Below are positions 46,501 through 55,591 of a stretch of 64,000 nucleotides of DNA, piece after piece. The notes below the pieces were generated by a model. The model worked only from the letters and a program-made list of their open reading frames with translations, did not search any database and was not told the DNA's origin. Numbering within the stretch: position 1 is the first letter of the stretch; every line of letters starts with the position of its first letter. The stretch is from Knufia peltigerae (Eukaryota; Ascomycota; Eurotiomycetes; Chaetothyriales; Trichomeriaceae). Made by a program: the position numbers and the translations under genes. The DNA is taken from the NCBI GenBank assembly GCA_030247855.1, contig JAPDRN010000001.1, positions 248,001-312,000 of the forward strand, given 5' to 3'.

Positions 46501-47269
46501 GACGTCTTCGTGCAATGTCGTCTATGGCCTCCTTCCCAATCGTGATCGTAAGCACACATGCTAATGGAACAATATAAGTCGACATGTAACCAATACGCAG
46601 AAAGGGTATAATTTGTGACAAGGCCACCAATAGAAAATATATGTTCAAGAAGAAAGAAAATTCGTTGTACAGTGTTCGTGGCAGGAAGGACCAGGCGGTA
46701 TATTTGGCATTCGAGACGACGTTGGTAGGAAATCGCTTCTTCTGAGCCTGGCCGACTTGAATTTCACGGGACTCGACGTTGTCGCTGTCCTGCTCCTCAC
46801 GCATATCGGCCAGCTCTTGTCGGACAAATTGCTGGAATTGCATGTTCTGACTCGGGCGTCGCGAAGGTGTTTCTCGTAGCTGCGCCGCACCGCTTTGTCC
46901 ATCGCTGTTCTGTCGTCTCTTGTTCCTGACATTCCAACCGGTTTGTTCCTCGGACCATCTTCTGAGGTGGCCATTACTTCGCGATTGTCCGGGCCAGCCA
47001 TTGAGTAAGCCTTCTGTATCTTCCTCCACAGCGTATTCATCTCGTTGTCTGCTTCTTGACCGCCATAGACGACTGCCACCGTACTTCTGTAGTCTCTGCA
47101 ATGGGATGTTTCCCGTCTTGCCCTGCAGCTGCTCTTTTGAGCCGTTTCCTACATTTGCAACGTGACCATTTAGAGACGTAACGGCGGGATCGAGTTCATC
47201 GAGATCAAGGTCATCATCAGAGGCCGAGTCAATGTCGGGCCCTGCGTGTATTGGGTTTTGGCGCGACAT
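43559..47269 (-). CDS. NEO1: Neo1/ATP9-type phospholipid flippase (P4 ATPase)
   Basis: Aminophospholipid-translocating P-type ATPase of the Neo1 subfamily, which works in Golgi and endosomal membranes without a Cdc50 subunit. A single exon of 1236 residues starts at 47269. After a polar N-terminus of about 180 residues come KKRFPTNVVSNAKYTAWSFL, the first helix pair (NEFSFFLNIYFLLVALSQII) and KEAIDDIARRRRDAEANAEL. The phosphorylation motif DKTGTLTQNEM starts near residue 581, KGADTVM in the nucleotide domain, TGDKIETARC near 861 and GDGGNDVSMIQAADVGIGI near 971. The C-terminal helices follow (VSFTVLVLNELIMVAVSVTT and others). All catalytic motifs are intact. It is divergently paired with SEC16 across 675 bases. 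Confidence 0.95.
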   Translation of the reverse strand: MSRQNPIHAGPDIDSASDDDLDLDELDPAVTSLNGHVANVGNGSKEQLQGKTGNIPLQRLQKYGGSRLWRSRSRQRDEYAVEEDTEGLLNGWPGQSRSNGHLRRWSEEQTGWNVRNKRRQNSDGQSGAAQLRETPSRRPSQNMQFQQFVRQELADMREEQDSDNVESREIQVGQAQKKRFPTNVVSNAKYTAWSFLPRTLYNEFSFFLNIYFLLVALSQIIPFLRIGYMSTYIVPLACVLTITIGKEAIDDIARRRRDAEANAELFTALSFPDASRSRENGGVEIQKRSRDIKVGDILKLEKNQRAPADVVILQSHLTEALGGLTTDETGDSATTASTASTGETFIRTDQLDGETDWKLRLPSPLSQNLKLSELQRLQIQAGAPDKRVNDFVGTLELRSTHPSAYDPHPSREDQSLDSTDEANLDVHSHNNSTSAPLTIDNTAWANTVLASSTVTYCAVIYTGRQTRSALSTSPSRSKTGLLELEINSLTKILCIMTLTLSIILVALEGFEPSNKKPWYVAIMIYLILFSTIIPISLRVNLDMGKTVYARFIERDKGIPDTVVRTSTIPEDLGRIEYLLSDKTGTLTQNEMQLRKIHVGTVAYSGEAMEEVAAYVDQTFSSGQDADTRGTSTTKTRREIGVRVRDLILALALCHNVTPTTDEVDGEKVISYQASSPDEIAIVEFTESVGLRLLHRDRETIVLQSTTTNQVVVRAEIKDIFPFTSDSKRMGIIVQLSSDVLGLTPADNELWFFQKGADTVMTSIVAANDWLDEETANMAREGLRTLVVGRKRLSPAQYSDFSNAYTDASLALHERDAGMAAVVKAHLEHDLELLGVTGVEDRLQKDVKPSLELLRNAGVKIWMLTGDKIETARCVAVSARLVARGQHIQTMARFKTKQQAKDALDLMRNQTESCLLIDGESLSLMLSQYRTDFITIAVQLPAVIACRCSPTQKADVAQLIRKHTRKRVCCIGDGGNDVSMIQAADVGIGIVGKEGRQASLAADFSITQFCHLTKLLVWHGRNSYKRSAKLAQFIIHRGLIISVCQTMYNIAGHFDPKGLFKDWLLVGYATVYTSAPVFSLVLDRDVDEQLANLYPELYKELKAGKSLSYQTFFTWVLVSVYQGIIIQGLTQLLVGEVDGKRMLSVSFTVLVLNELIMVAVSVTTWHPVMIICILGTAAIYAASVPFLGGYFDLEYVASWSWVWRVLAVGAISLVPVWGGKAIRRMWKPPNYRKVQGI

Positions 47270-47944
47270 GAAGGCTCTCGGTCATTGTCATCCAATATCA
47301 GACCCGGAGTGCCCAAACGCAAACGCAAATGCTGACTGGTGTTCGGGTTTTAGGCGAAGATCATGTCGCAAGGGTAATGAAATATACCGAGACACAGAAT
47401 ATCTATCGGTATCAAAGGTCACTTTCTCAAAAGGTGTAGATTCATCACGACGATGATTGAATGTGTGATTCGCAGGAGGGTACATATACGGTAGCCTGGC
47501 AGGGACCAGCATGGCCACAACAGCATGTGGACGAGGCTGTCGCGGTGGGTGCGGCTGCGCGTTCTCCCGTATCCATTCTCCGGACTAATTGTTTAGGCGT
47601 AGGCCAAAAGCCGTTAGGGGCGCCCGGGATGGGAAGTTCTAGGGAGCATGGCGCGCTAGAGCCTGAAAATGACAAACGTGGCCCTTCCGCGCTCTGGTTC
47701 CGCAGGCGCAGCTTGCAACAGCGACAAGAACATTTTGGCCGTTCAACATCATCCCGAAGCCTCTGAATTCTTGCTTCACGGCGTGAACATTTGGGTGCGT
47801 TCGTGGAGAATCTGCTGGACATAGACATGTCTTTTAACTGTGTATGATCTTCTTTTTGGATCTTTTCCGCTTCCATTGTGGTTCACTCCCGGGAACCCTC
47901 CCCTGGTGATCTCACGCGAACTCTCTTGGTACTTAAGAGTCGCA
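47270..47944. promoter_or_regulatory. Divergent NEO1-SEC16 promoter
   Basis: The two start codons face away from each other across 675 bases with no supported ORF between. The SEC16 frame is open upstream to 47840 but has no ATG there. Both genes act in the early secretory pathway, so common regulation from this stretch is plausible; no specific binding motif was identified. Confidence 0.6.
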
Positions 47945-50900
47945 ATGGAGTCTGCCAGCCATGCGAACCACGTCCCTACCTCCGCTGTTATCAGTCGAGC
48001 TGGCCACTGGCTACCAGCATTACGACCAGAAGTCCTAGAGGCAGATGAAGTGTCTCCAAATGCCGACAGTCTCTCGAACACGGTTGAGAACCTACCAACA
48101 GGCTTTGTGAATGAGGAATCTCATATAATACCTCCGTCCTCATCGCTGGAAGAGAGTGAATCAGGAGGCGCATCTGCACATGGCTTTCCTGAGATGCTAC
48201 ATGTAGAGAACCATAATGAGTTCTCACCTGAAATCAAGACGACCGAGGCTACCAGCACAGTGCCTCCACCCTGGTCACCAGAACCTGCAGGAGTGCACTT
48301 GGGGGGCGATGAACTCCCGTCGGAAGATGATGATGAACGATTAGATCCAGCCTGGGGCATAGCGCGAACAGACACAAGTCGCATTTTGGAAGGCGTTAAC
48401 CGGTCGACAACATTCCCGGATTTCTCGACTCCAGATACCCATAATAATTCCGTTGATCGAGGCACCCCTGATTCTGTGCTCGAGCAGCATACCATGGTTG
48501 CTGAGATTGAGAAGACCAACATATCGCAACAGGCAGACCCTCCTACAGAGCCGCATAGTCTCGAATGGATGCAGGATGAACATGATGGCACACGAGATCC
48601 GCATGAATGGACTATACCCGAGCAATCACCAGCAGTGGATGAAGCTGCCGAAAGATTCGACGAAGGGGTTCCTCTGATGCAGGCCGAGGAGCCAGCTGCG
48701 AAGCTCTCCGAGGACAAAGAAATTTCATCGTCATTCAACCACCTCGCTGTGAGCGCTGACGACGAAGAGACGTCGTTCTTCTCCCAGATCAATGGCACCA
48801 CTGATTCTGCGCCCGAGGCTCCATCACTGGATCGCAAATCCACCACTCAAGTCCTTGGCTCTCTGAACTTCTCGACAAGTGATGCGCTAGATTCTCCCGC
48901 CGTGGAACAGAAGCCTGAAGCTCCGGAGTCGTCGTTCTTCGAAATGCTGGCTGATCAGAATGGAACCGAAATCCATCCCACCACCGGAGATTCCAAGCCT
49001 ACCGAAACTACTGACGTTGACGCTGCTGCTTGGGCTGCTGCTCTTAGTGATGATGAATTCCTTGTCGAGGACGCCGATGACCTTCTCCCCGATTCCGAGC
49101 CTGGATCGCCCTCATCTTTCGAAGCCGCCCTCCGGCAAGATACTTCGCCATCGGTTCAGGACAACTCCAATGCGTCAAACACACAAGTGGCTCCGGGTCC
49201 TAATGGTGCAAGACCTCAGCCGCAAAGACAAATGTCAGCCAACCCGTACGCACCTCATCAACCATCCACAGCCGATATGCTACAATTATCTCCTACGGCA
49301 AAAACTACGCACAACAATATCGGCATCTCTCGACCTGAGCTTGCACCTATGAATTCTTTCCAAGCGCAGCTCCAACAGAGACCGTCAGTGCAACCGATGA
49401 AGAGCTTTGTCGACCAGGCCAAGGACGGCTACAAGTCGCCATACGATTTGCCCATAGACATCAGCAAGCCCAGAAAAAGAGCCCATGCCCCTGCACATGT
49501 TCAGACACCCACAACAGTTGCACCCCCACCACGGAGCAGTAGTCTGTCCGACAAGCCCCTGCAGTCACCGTTCGTCCCGTCCATGGCAAGTGCTGGACCT
49601 GCGCCGCCTACCGCGCCCGCCCTAAATATGCAAAGTCGAAGCGTTTCTGCTATGCCATCGTCTGGGAAATCGGAGAGACCAAAATCAAGCTCCTCAAGTT
49701 TCTTCGAGGAACTGCCCATCGTGCCCAAGCATCGTCCCTCTAGCGGCCATGGACGGTATACGCCGCATAACAACATCACTACTTCTCCGCCACAATTGCC
49801 TCCCCAAAGTCCACCTCGCGCTGCCTTTTCGCCTCCTCGAGTGCGCTCCTCGCCTCCTCCACCGTCTGACCCTTATGCTCAATTTCAACTACGAGCGCCA
49901 GAGCGCATGGATCCTTATGCCAATGTTGCTCTTCAGCCACCCGCTCAACCGGCAGTATCGACTACCAGATATTCTCCAGCACCCCCAGCTTCCTCCCTAG
50001 CTTCGGCATCACGTACAGGACCTTCACCCCGATATTCTCCCGCGCCCCCTCCAGCAGGACCCCCTACCAACACTCTGAATAGGTATGCAACTCAACCAGC
50101 AGTTCCACATGCAACGGGCCAAGCAGCGCCGCCCATGCCACATAGATACGCCTCGCAGCCACATGTGCATGCTGCAGCACCTCCTCCAGTCTTACCTTTC
50201 CAGCCCAGAACCTCTAGCCCTTTAGCATATCATAAGAGTTCTGTTGATGAGAGCACCAATGAGGTCTCGACAAGCCAAGCGCAAAGAGCAGGTGGGTTGC
50301 TACGACAAGTGTCTGCTGCGGGAGCTATTCCGTCACAATCAGTAGCTTCGCCCGAGATGTCCTCTGCCTTTGACGCATCTGTCTATGGCTCTCCTGCTAA
50401 GCCTCCCGGGGTCGAAAGATTGCCCCCTCCGCGACGATCACAGACGCAGTCTCCGTCCAAACAGCGGCCGCAAGCTGCCTTTCCTACCCATATCAGCGAT
50501 GTACCAAACCGTCCTGCTTCAGCCTACGGTCAACCAGTAGTTGGGAGGGCGCCGTTGGAGAGCATGCCACCTGCTCGGCCGCAAGCGCAAGCTCGAGGAT
50601 TGGCTACTGGCCTTGAGTTTGTGCGGCCCATTGACGAGGCTCAATTTGATCCTCTGGAGCGTTGGAAAGGCGCGCCAGTTTTCAATTTCGGTTTTGGTGG
50701 CTCGGTAGTCAGCACCTTTCCAAAGCATGTTCCGCGATATACTGCAGGATCAGCAAGGCCTCAGATCAAGGCTGCCCCTGGCGAAGTATCCACGCGTAAT
50801 CTAAAGGATGACCTCGTGCCTCTAGACGCGTTGGATAACTTTCCTGGACCACTACGTGGAAAATCAAAGAAGAAGGATGTGTTGTCGTGGATGTCCGAAT

Positions 50901-53605
50901 ATATTGGTGCACTGGAGTCGTCTGGGCCAAATACTGGGGCGTCTCCGTCTATGCCTGATCCCGGAAGTCGTCATCATGAAAAGTTGTTACTTTGGAAAGT
51001 TGTCAAAGCGTTGGTGGAGCACGATGGCATTCTCGACGGTACTGCTTTGAGGTCTGTGAACCTCATCTTGTCTCCAGAAGTACATGCGCTGGACGAGCAA
51101 ACTGCTACGCAGTATCGCACAGACTCCGAAGTTTCTGGAATATACCGACCATCCGGCAATAACGCACGTACCGATTCCATCGATCCTATGGCCGTTGAAA
51201 CTCTTCGAAAGCGGCTGCTTAGTGGCGATAGACAAGCAGCCGTTTTTCATGCTATGGACAACCGCCTCTGGTCACACGCGTTGATAATTTCTTCGACGAT
51301 GGAGCGTTCGGTCTGGAGCCAGGTTGTGCGGGAATTCGTCCGCCAGGAGGTCAAGACTGTGGGCGAAAATTCCGAGCCATTGTCGGCGCTATATGAAATA
51401 TTCGGCGGGAATCTGGAGGAGAGTATCGATGAGCTTGTGCCCCCTTCGGCTAGGGCGGGTCTGACAATGGTCAGCAAAATTGACAGCACTGGTCCCACCA
51501 AGAATGCGCTCGATGGACTGAATCGCTGGAAGGAGACCTTAGGTCTCGTCTTGAACAACCGCTGTCAGGGCGATCAACAAGCCCTGGTGGTGCTTGGGAA
51601 GCTATTGGAAGACTATGACCGCATTGAGGCCGCCCACATTTGCTATTTATTTTCGAGGAGTCCAGCCAAACCAACCATTTTCGGTGGAGGGGACGATGAT
51701 CAAACACCTATCACCCTGCTTGGTGCAAACCATAAGAAACAACCCTTTGATTTCGGCCGTGACAACGAAGCCATAGTTCTCACGGAAATCGTCGAATTTG
51801 CGACAAGTATACTGGCTGCAGGTGCTACAACCTCGTTCATGCCCCATCTGTCTGCTTACAAGCTCCAACGGGCGAAGACGTTGGCCGACAAGGGGCAGAA
51901 GGTGGAGGCACAAGCATATTGTGATGCCATCGCTGCAACTCTCAAATCGAATACAAAGATGTCGCTCTACTATCACTCAGTCTTCCTGTCTGAGCTGGAC
52001 GACCTTTCAAACCGCCTGAAGCAGACACCAATCCAAGGCTCTTCTTCGTGGCTAGGCAAGCCAAGTCTCGAAAAGGTATCTGGCTCTGTTTGGAACAAGT
52101 TTAGTAGCTTTGTCGTCGGTGACGATAGTGATGCAGAATCTAAGGGCTCTGGAAAGGATGCAGCTGAAGCAGGACCCTTCGCCAATGTTGCTGGGACGCC
52201 TTCGGTGAGCAGGACAGGCTCGCAATCAGACCTGTATGGTGCATACAGTCAGAGCCTGCCTGCGACGGTCTCAAATTCACGATATGCGCCAAATGGAGTC
52301 CACTCTACTCGCTCTTCGTCGGAACTTACCAGAGGAAGGCCGTCCTTGGATTCACAGAGGTCACCCCCGTCAACATCTCATTCCCACAATCGACAATATG
52401 AGCCAATGAACATGCTCCAACAGACTGGGGCTGCACAGTCCTTCAATCCTTACCAAGCGTTTGCGGCAGCCTCGCCTCCTTCGTCTTTTCCTCAAAGCCC
52501 GCCCAGGTCTTCGTACGTGCCCAACAACACATTTAATCCAATTCCGGAAGATCTACCTCAGCCTTCTTATGTGCCAACTCCTCCAGCCGAGGAAATAACT
52601 CAACAGTCGTTTGGCTACGACAAAGATTCTGTCTCGACGCGAATGAATGAGGTACCTGTTGGATATGGTGGCTTTGAGCCGCCCCAGCCACAGGAAACTG
52701 CAACAGCTCCCCAGCATGATCAGGCTGGCGAAGCAGGGTATGCCCCCCTTTCGCAGTCATATGGCTACGAACCTCCTGACTCCGGCTACGTGCCCTATGT
52801 TCCGGAGCCTGATTCGCCGGAAGAGAACAAAAAGCCTAAGAAGAAGTCGTTCATGGATGACGATGATGACTACTTCCCTAAGATGTCGAATCAGACACAG
52901 CCTCCCACGTCGCAGCCATCTGTTGGTGGCGATGACGAAGCTGCACGAAAACGAGCTAATGACGAAGCTGCTGAAGCTGCTTTCCGTGCTGCCGCAGAAG
53001 CTGACGCCGCACAGGAGAAAGAAAAGGCACAGGCAAAGAGGTCCTCGTCTTGGTTCGGCGGATGGCTGGGAGGTAAAAAGGCGGAGCAAGGACTGGATAG
53101 TGGCAAAGGTGGAGGTGCAGAGCCCAAGATCTACAAGGCGAAACTAGGCGAGTCGAAGATGAAGCTTTATTATGACAAGGACTTGGGAAAATGGGTGAAC
53201 CCAGACAATCCCGATGCGGCGAAGAAAACAGCAACTCCACCACCTCCACGGATGGGCGGGACCCCAGCACCTTCCATGGGTCCTTCAATCGGGCATACCT
53301 CGAATCCAAGTCTTCCAAACATGAGCGTTGGTCCGATGTCTGGTCCTGGTAGCCGATCCGGAACACCAGCCAGTGGGCCGACCGTGCCATCACCTCTGCC
53401 TGGTATGTCTGGTCCTCCAAGTGGCACTGGAACGCCTCCACCAGCTCCAACTTCTGCCCCTGGACTCGCTCCTCCTCGCCCTAGCACGGCCACCAGCAAT
53501 GCTAGCAGTATCGATGATCTTATTGGCCCTGCCACTGGACGCAAAGGTGCTGGCAAGGGGGCCAAGAAGGCCAAAGGACGTTATGTGGATGTTATGGCTA
53601 AATAG
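47945..53605 (+). CDS. SEC16: Sec16 COPII coat assembly scaffold
   Basis: Large peripheral ER protein that organises ER exit sites and COPII assembly. A single exon starting at ATG 47945 gives 1886 residues. The N-terminus has GHWLPALRPEVLE, the WxPALRP-like motif common in fungal Sec16. Next comes a long acidic, disordered region. A proline-rich stretch (about 590-800) contains two RYSPAPP copies and RYATQP/RYASQP variants. The central conserved domain begins at LERWKGAPVFNFGFGGSVV (about 900). It includes VPLDALDNFPGPLRG, then the ACE1/Sec13-binding helical part SGDRQAAVFHAMDNRLWSHA (about 1093) and RAKTLADKGQKVEAQAYCDA. The C-terminal domain (about 1730) has KLGESKMKLYYDKDLGKWVN. Lack of introns in 5.7 kb is notable. 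Divergent from NEO1. Confidence 0.94.
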   Translation: MESASHANHVPTSAVISRAGHWLPALRPEVLEADEVSPNADSLSNTVENLPTGFVNEESHIIPPSSSLEESESGGASAHGFPEMLHVENHNEFSPEIKTTEATSTVPPPWSPEPAGVHLGGDELPSEDDDERLDPAWGIARTDTSRILEGVNRSTTFPDFSTPDTHNNSVDRGTPDSVLEQHTMVAEIEKTNISQQADPPTEPHSLEWMQDEHDGTRDPHEWTIPEQSPAVDEAAERFDEGVPLMQAEEPAAKLSEDKEISSSFNHLAVSADDEETSFFSQINGTTDSAPEAPSLDRKSTTQVLGSLNFSTSDALDSPAVEQKPEAPESSFFEMLADQNGTEIHPTTGDSKPTETTDVDAAAWAAALSDDEFLVEDADDLLPDSEPGSPSSFEAALRQDTSPSVQDNSNASNTQVAPGPNGARPQPQRQMSANPYAPHQPSTADMLQLSPTAKTTHNNIGISRPELAPMNSFQAQLQQRPSVQPMKSFVDQAKDGYKSPYDLPIDISKPRKRAHAPAHVQTPTTVAPPPRSSSLSDKPLQSPFVPSMASAGPAPPTAPALNMQSRSVSAMPSSGKSERPKSSSSSFFEELPIVPKHRPSSGHGRYTPHNNITTSPPQLPPQSPPRAAFSPPRVRSSPPPPSDPYAQFQLRAPERMDPYANVALQPPAQPAVSTTRYSPAPPASSLASASRTGPSPRYSPAPPPAGPPTNTLNRYATQPAVPHATGQAAPPMPHRYASQPHVHAAAPPPVLPFQPRTSSPLAYHKSSVDESTNEVSTSQAQRAGGLLRQVSAAGAIPSQSVASPEMSSAFDASVYGSPAKPPGVERLPPPRRSQTQSPSKQRPQAAFPTHISDVPNRPASAYGQPVVGRAPLESMPPARPQAQARGLATGLEFVRPIDEAQFDPLERWKGAPVFNFGFGGSVVSTFPKHVPRYTAGSARPQIKAAPGEVSTRNLKDDLVPLDALDNFPGPLRGKSKKKDVLSWMSEYIGALESSGPNTGASPSMPDPGSRHHEKLLLWKVVKALVEHDGILDGTALRSVNLILSPEVHALDEQTATQYRTDSEVSGIYRPSGNNARTDSIDPMAVETLRKRLLSGDRQAAVFHAMDNRLWSHALIISSTMERSVWSQVVREFVRQEVKTVGENSEPLSALYEIFGGNLEESIDELVPPSARAGLTMVSKIDSTGPTKNALDGLNRWKETLGLVLNNRCQGDQQALVVLGKLLEDYDRIEAAHICYLFSRSPAKPTIFGGGDDDQTPITLLGANHKKQPFDFGRDNEAIVLTEIVEFATSILAAGATTSFMPHLSAYKLQRAKTLADKGQKVEAQAYCDAIAATLKSNTKMSLYYHSVFLSELDDLSNRLKQTPIQGSSSWLGKPSLEKVSGSVWNKFSSFVVGDDSDAESKGSGKDAAEAGPFANVAGTPSVSRTGSQSDLYGAYSQSLPATVSNSRYAPNGVHSTRSSSELTRGRPSLDSQRSPPSTSHSHNRQYEPMNMLQQTGAAQSFNPYQAFAAASPPSSFPQSPPRSSYVPNNTFNPIPEDLPQPSYVPTPPAEEITQQSFGYDKDSVSTRMNEVPVGYGGFEPPQPQETATAPQHDQAGEAGYAPLSQSYGYEPPDSGYVPYVPEPDSPEENKKPKKKSFMDDDDDYFPKMSNQTQPPTSQPSVGGDDEAARKRANDEAAEAAFRAAAEADAAQEKEKAQAKRSSSWFGGWLGGKKAEQGLDSGKGGGAEPKIYKAKLGESKMKLYYDKDLGKWVNPDNPDAAKKTATPPPPRMGGTPAPSMGPSIGHTSNPSLPNMSVGPMSGPGSRSGTPASGPTVPSPLPGMSGPPSGTGTPPPAPTSAPGLAPPRPSTATSNASSIDDLIGPATGRKGAGKGAKKAKGRYVDVMAK

Positions 53606-54182
53606 AAGTAACACTATGTGTTACGCCGGTCTTTCTAACGATCGTATGTATAGTAATTTTGAGGAATGGATGTATATATGTCATCGAGATGTCGAAATGC
53701 AGTATATCGCGGGCGATCTGATTGCAAGATCCTTCTGTCATTGAGGCTGCTGACAAAAGTAGTATAAAACCACTACTCAGCCTCGTGAGCCAAATTACAC
53801 GTGATCAAGATCGACCAGTTAGTTGGCAAGGCTGCGAATGACGGCCCCGAACCTAGACCTTTGCTATGAGTAGTTCTGGGTGATCAACGTGTCTTTTGCT
53901 CCTCGAAGAGGTTTTCGTACAACTGAGCCTAGCCTACGAAACTGCCGTTGCTTTGACACGGTTCTACGATTCCAGCCCTCTATCAACGTATCTTTACGCT
54001 ATGCGAAAGCCAGAGTCGCACTGTTCCACCGTCGCACCTTGCTCGCTTCTACCATCCTTCGTTCCCTCCTCGTAGCCACCAGTCGTCTGCTGCCGCTTGC
54101 TCACTCGAGACTTCGCGAACGCATTCAATAACACTACTGTTACAATAACGGCACCACCGCCGGTACCATAACCGTATAAGCC
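53606..54182. other. Intergenic region SEC16-TRS33
   Basis: About 580 bases between two plus-strand genes. Only short frames occur. It should hold the SEC16 terminator and TRS33 promoter; the ten bases before the TRS33 start (ACCGTATAAGCC) contain nothing unusual. Confidence 0.55.
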
Positions 54183-55084
54183 ATGGCGGCCCAGGCCCCG
54201 GTCGATGCCCTCTCGGACCCAAACAACCCACTGGTCAACATCTCCTGCTTCGACCTGCTCCTCATTGAACTCGTCCCACTGGCGGAGCGCATGGCTCGCA
54301 CCTTCGAGGCGAGCTTAGACGGCCACAGCCTCGGCCCTGCGTCTCCGACTTCCAAACGTGGCGCGGCCAGTGCCACCACCGCCGGTGGTAGTATTCCTTC
54401 CAATACACAGGCGGCGGTGTCGTCAAACGTGGCTGGCGGGGCGAACGCGGGTGCAGGAGCTGGAACAGGAGCCCCGTCATCGGGCACAGGGATAGTCATG
54501 GCGGCGGACGGATTACCCAGCACCACGATATTCCGGGACAGTGTCTACGTCCGGCTCGAGCGTCTGGGGTTCAGGGTCGGCGAAGGGTTGAGTGAACGGT
54601 TCTCTCGAGACAGACCTCGGCTCACCGACCAGCTCGACGTGATCAAGTTCCTCTGCAAGGATCTGTGGACGGTCGTGTTCAAGAAACAAATTGACAATCT
54701 CAAGACGAACCACAGGGTAAGTTCTGCTCTGGCCCCTCCATCAAGCATGACTTGAACTTCTTTTTCTCCTCCTCCTGAAAGGCCGTGAGCAAGACACACG
54801 CATCTAGCCCCAAATGAACCCAAACATGAAAAGCTGACCACTTTTCCTTCCACAAAAAATAGGGCGTATTTGTTCTGACGGATAGCAAATTCCGACCGTT
54901 TGCTCGTATGAGCATGACCACTCACGCGGACGCCGTTGCACGCGCTCAACCGCACCTGTACTTCCCCTGTGGCATCATCAGAGGTGTCCTGTCCAGTCTG
55001 GGCATCAAGGCTACGGTGCAAGCCGAGACGGCCGAACTACCTACTGCCACGTTTCAGATCAAGACCGCCCAGGCAAAGCCTTGA
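54183..55084 (+). CDS. TRS33: TRAPP complex subunit Trs33/TRAPPC6
   Basis: Subunit of the TRAPP vesicle-tethering and Ypt1/Ypt31 exchange complexes at the Golgi. Exons are 54183-54716 and 54863-55084, with a 146-nt phase-0 intron joining LKTNHR-GVFVLTDSKFRPF, giving 251 residues. The conserved start is NISCFDLLLIELVPLAERMA; then SVYVRLERLGFRVGEGLSER and LDVIKFLCKDLWTVVFKKQI; the C-terminal half has PFARMSMTTHADAVARAQPH and FPCGIIRGVLSSLGI, ending in a TRAPP-typical strand ATFQIKTAQ. A low-complexity insert of about 60 residues rich in alanine, glycine, serine and threonine (about 45-105) splits the domain, as in other filamentous fungi. Firm family call. Confidence 0.93.
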
Positions 55085-55591
55085 AGTCATGCATCGTGCA
55101 AGTCACAGCAGTAACAATTGGGAACTTCAATCAGCCTCTGAAAATACAATATTCATTCTCCAGCAATGACCGAGGCTGATTCCAGGACTGATGAACATTA
55201 AACGAGAGCCTAAATGGCTCAGTCAGGCCTCTGGAAACAGCCTTCAAAACCACGAGCACTGTGCCCTCACGGAGCTGAAATGAACGAGTACAAGTCACGA
55301 AATCACGAGGAGTTGTGCTACCACAATCAGAACAATTGGAATATTGCATGAAACGCGGAATTAATTTTGTCTACGCTGTCTCTGCGGAAAATTGTCTCTC
55401 AAGTCTTGACAGGTTGTGGTGCCAGCTCGACTCGATGGGAAACCGTTTCTTGGTGACTATGGGGTTTTCACAATCTGCACCCGGGTTTTGGTCAGTGTCT
55501 GATGATTGTATTTTGATTTTTTAAAATCATGGCAAACATCGGCAATGGTATCGGCAGGCAGGCTCGTTCTGGGATAGAAGTCGCTCACGTC
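55085..55591. other. Convergent intergenic region TRS33 / malate dehydrogenase
   Basis: The two flanking genes end here from opposite sides. No supported ORF; the stretch should hold both terminators. Confidence 0.55.

Noticed and set aside
47840..47944. Upstream extension of the SEC16 frame
   Set aside because: It lacks an ATG and its composition is unlike the SEC16 N-terminus; the ATG at 47945 leads directly into the conserved motif.
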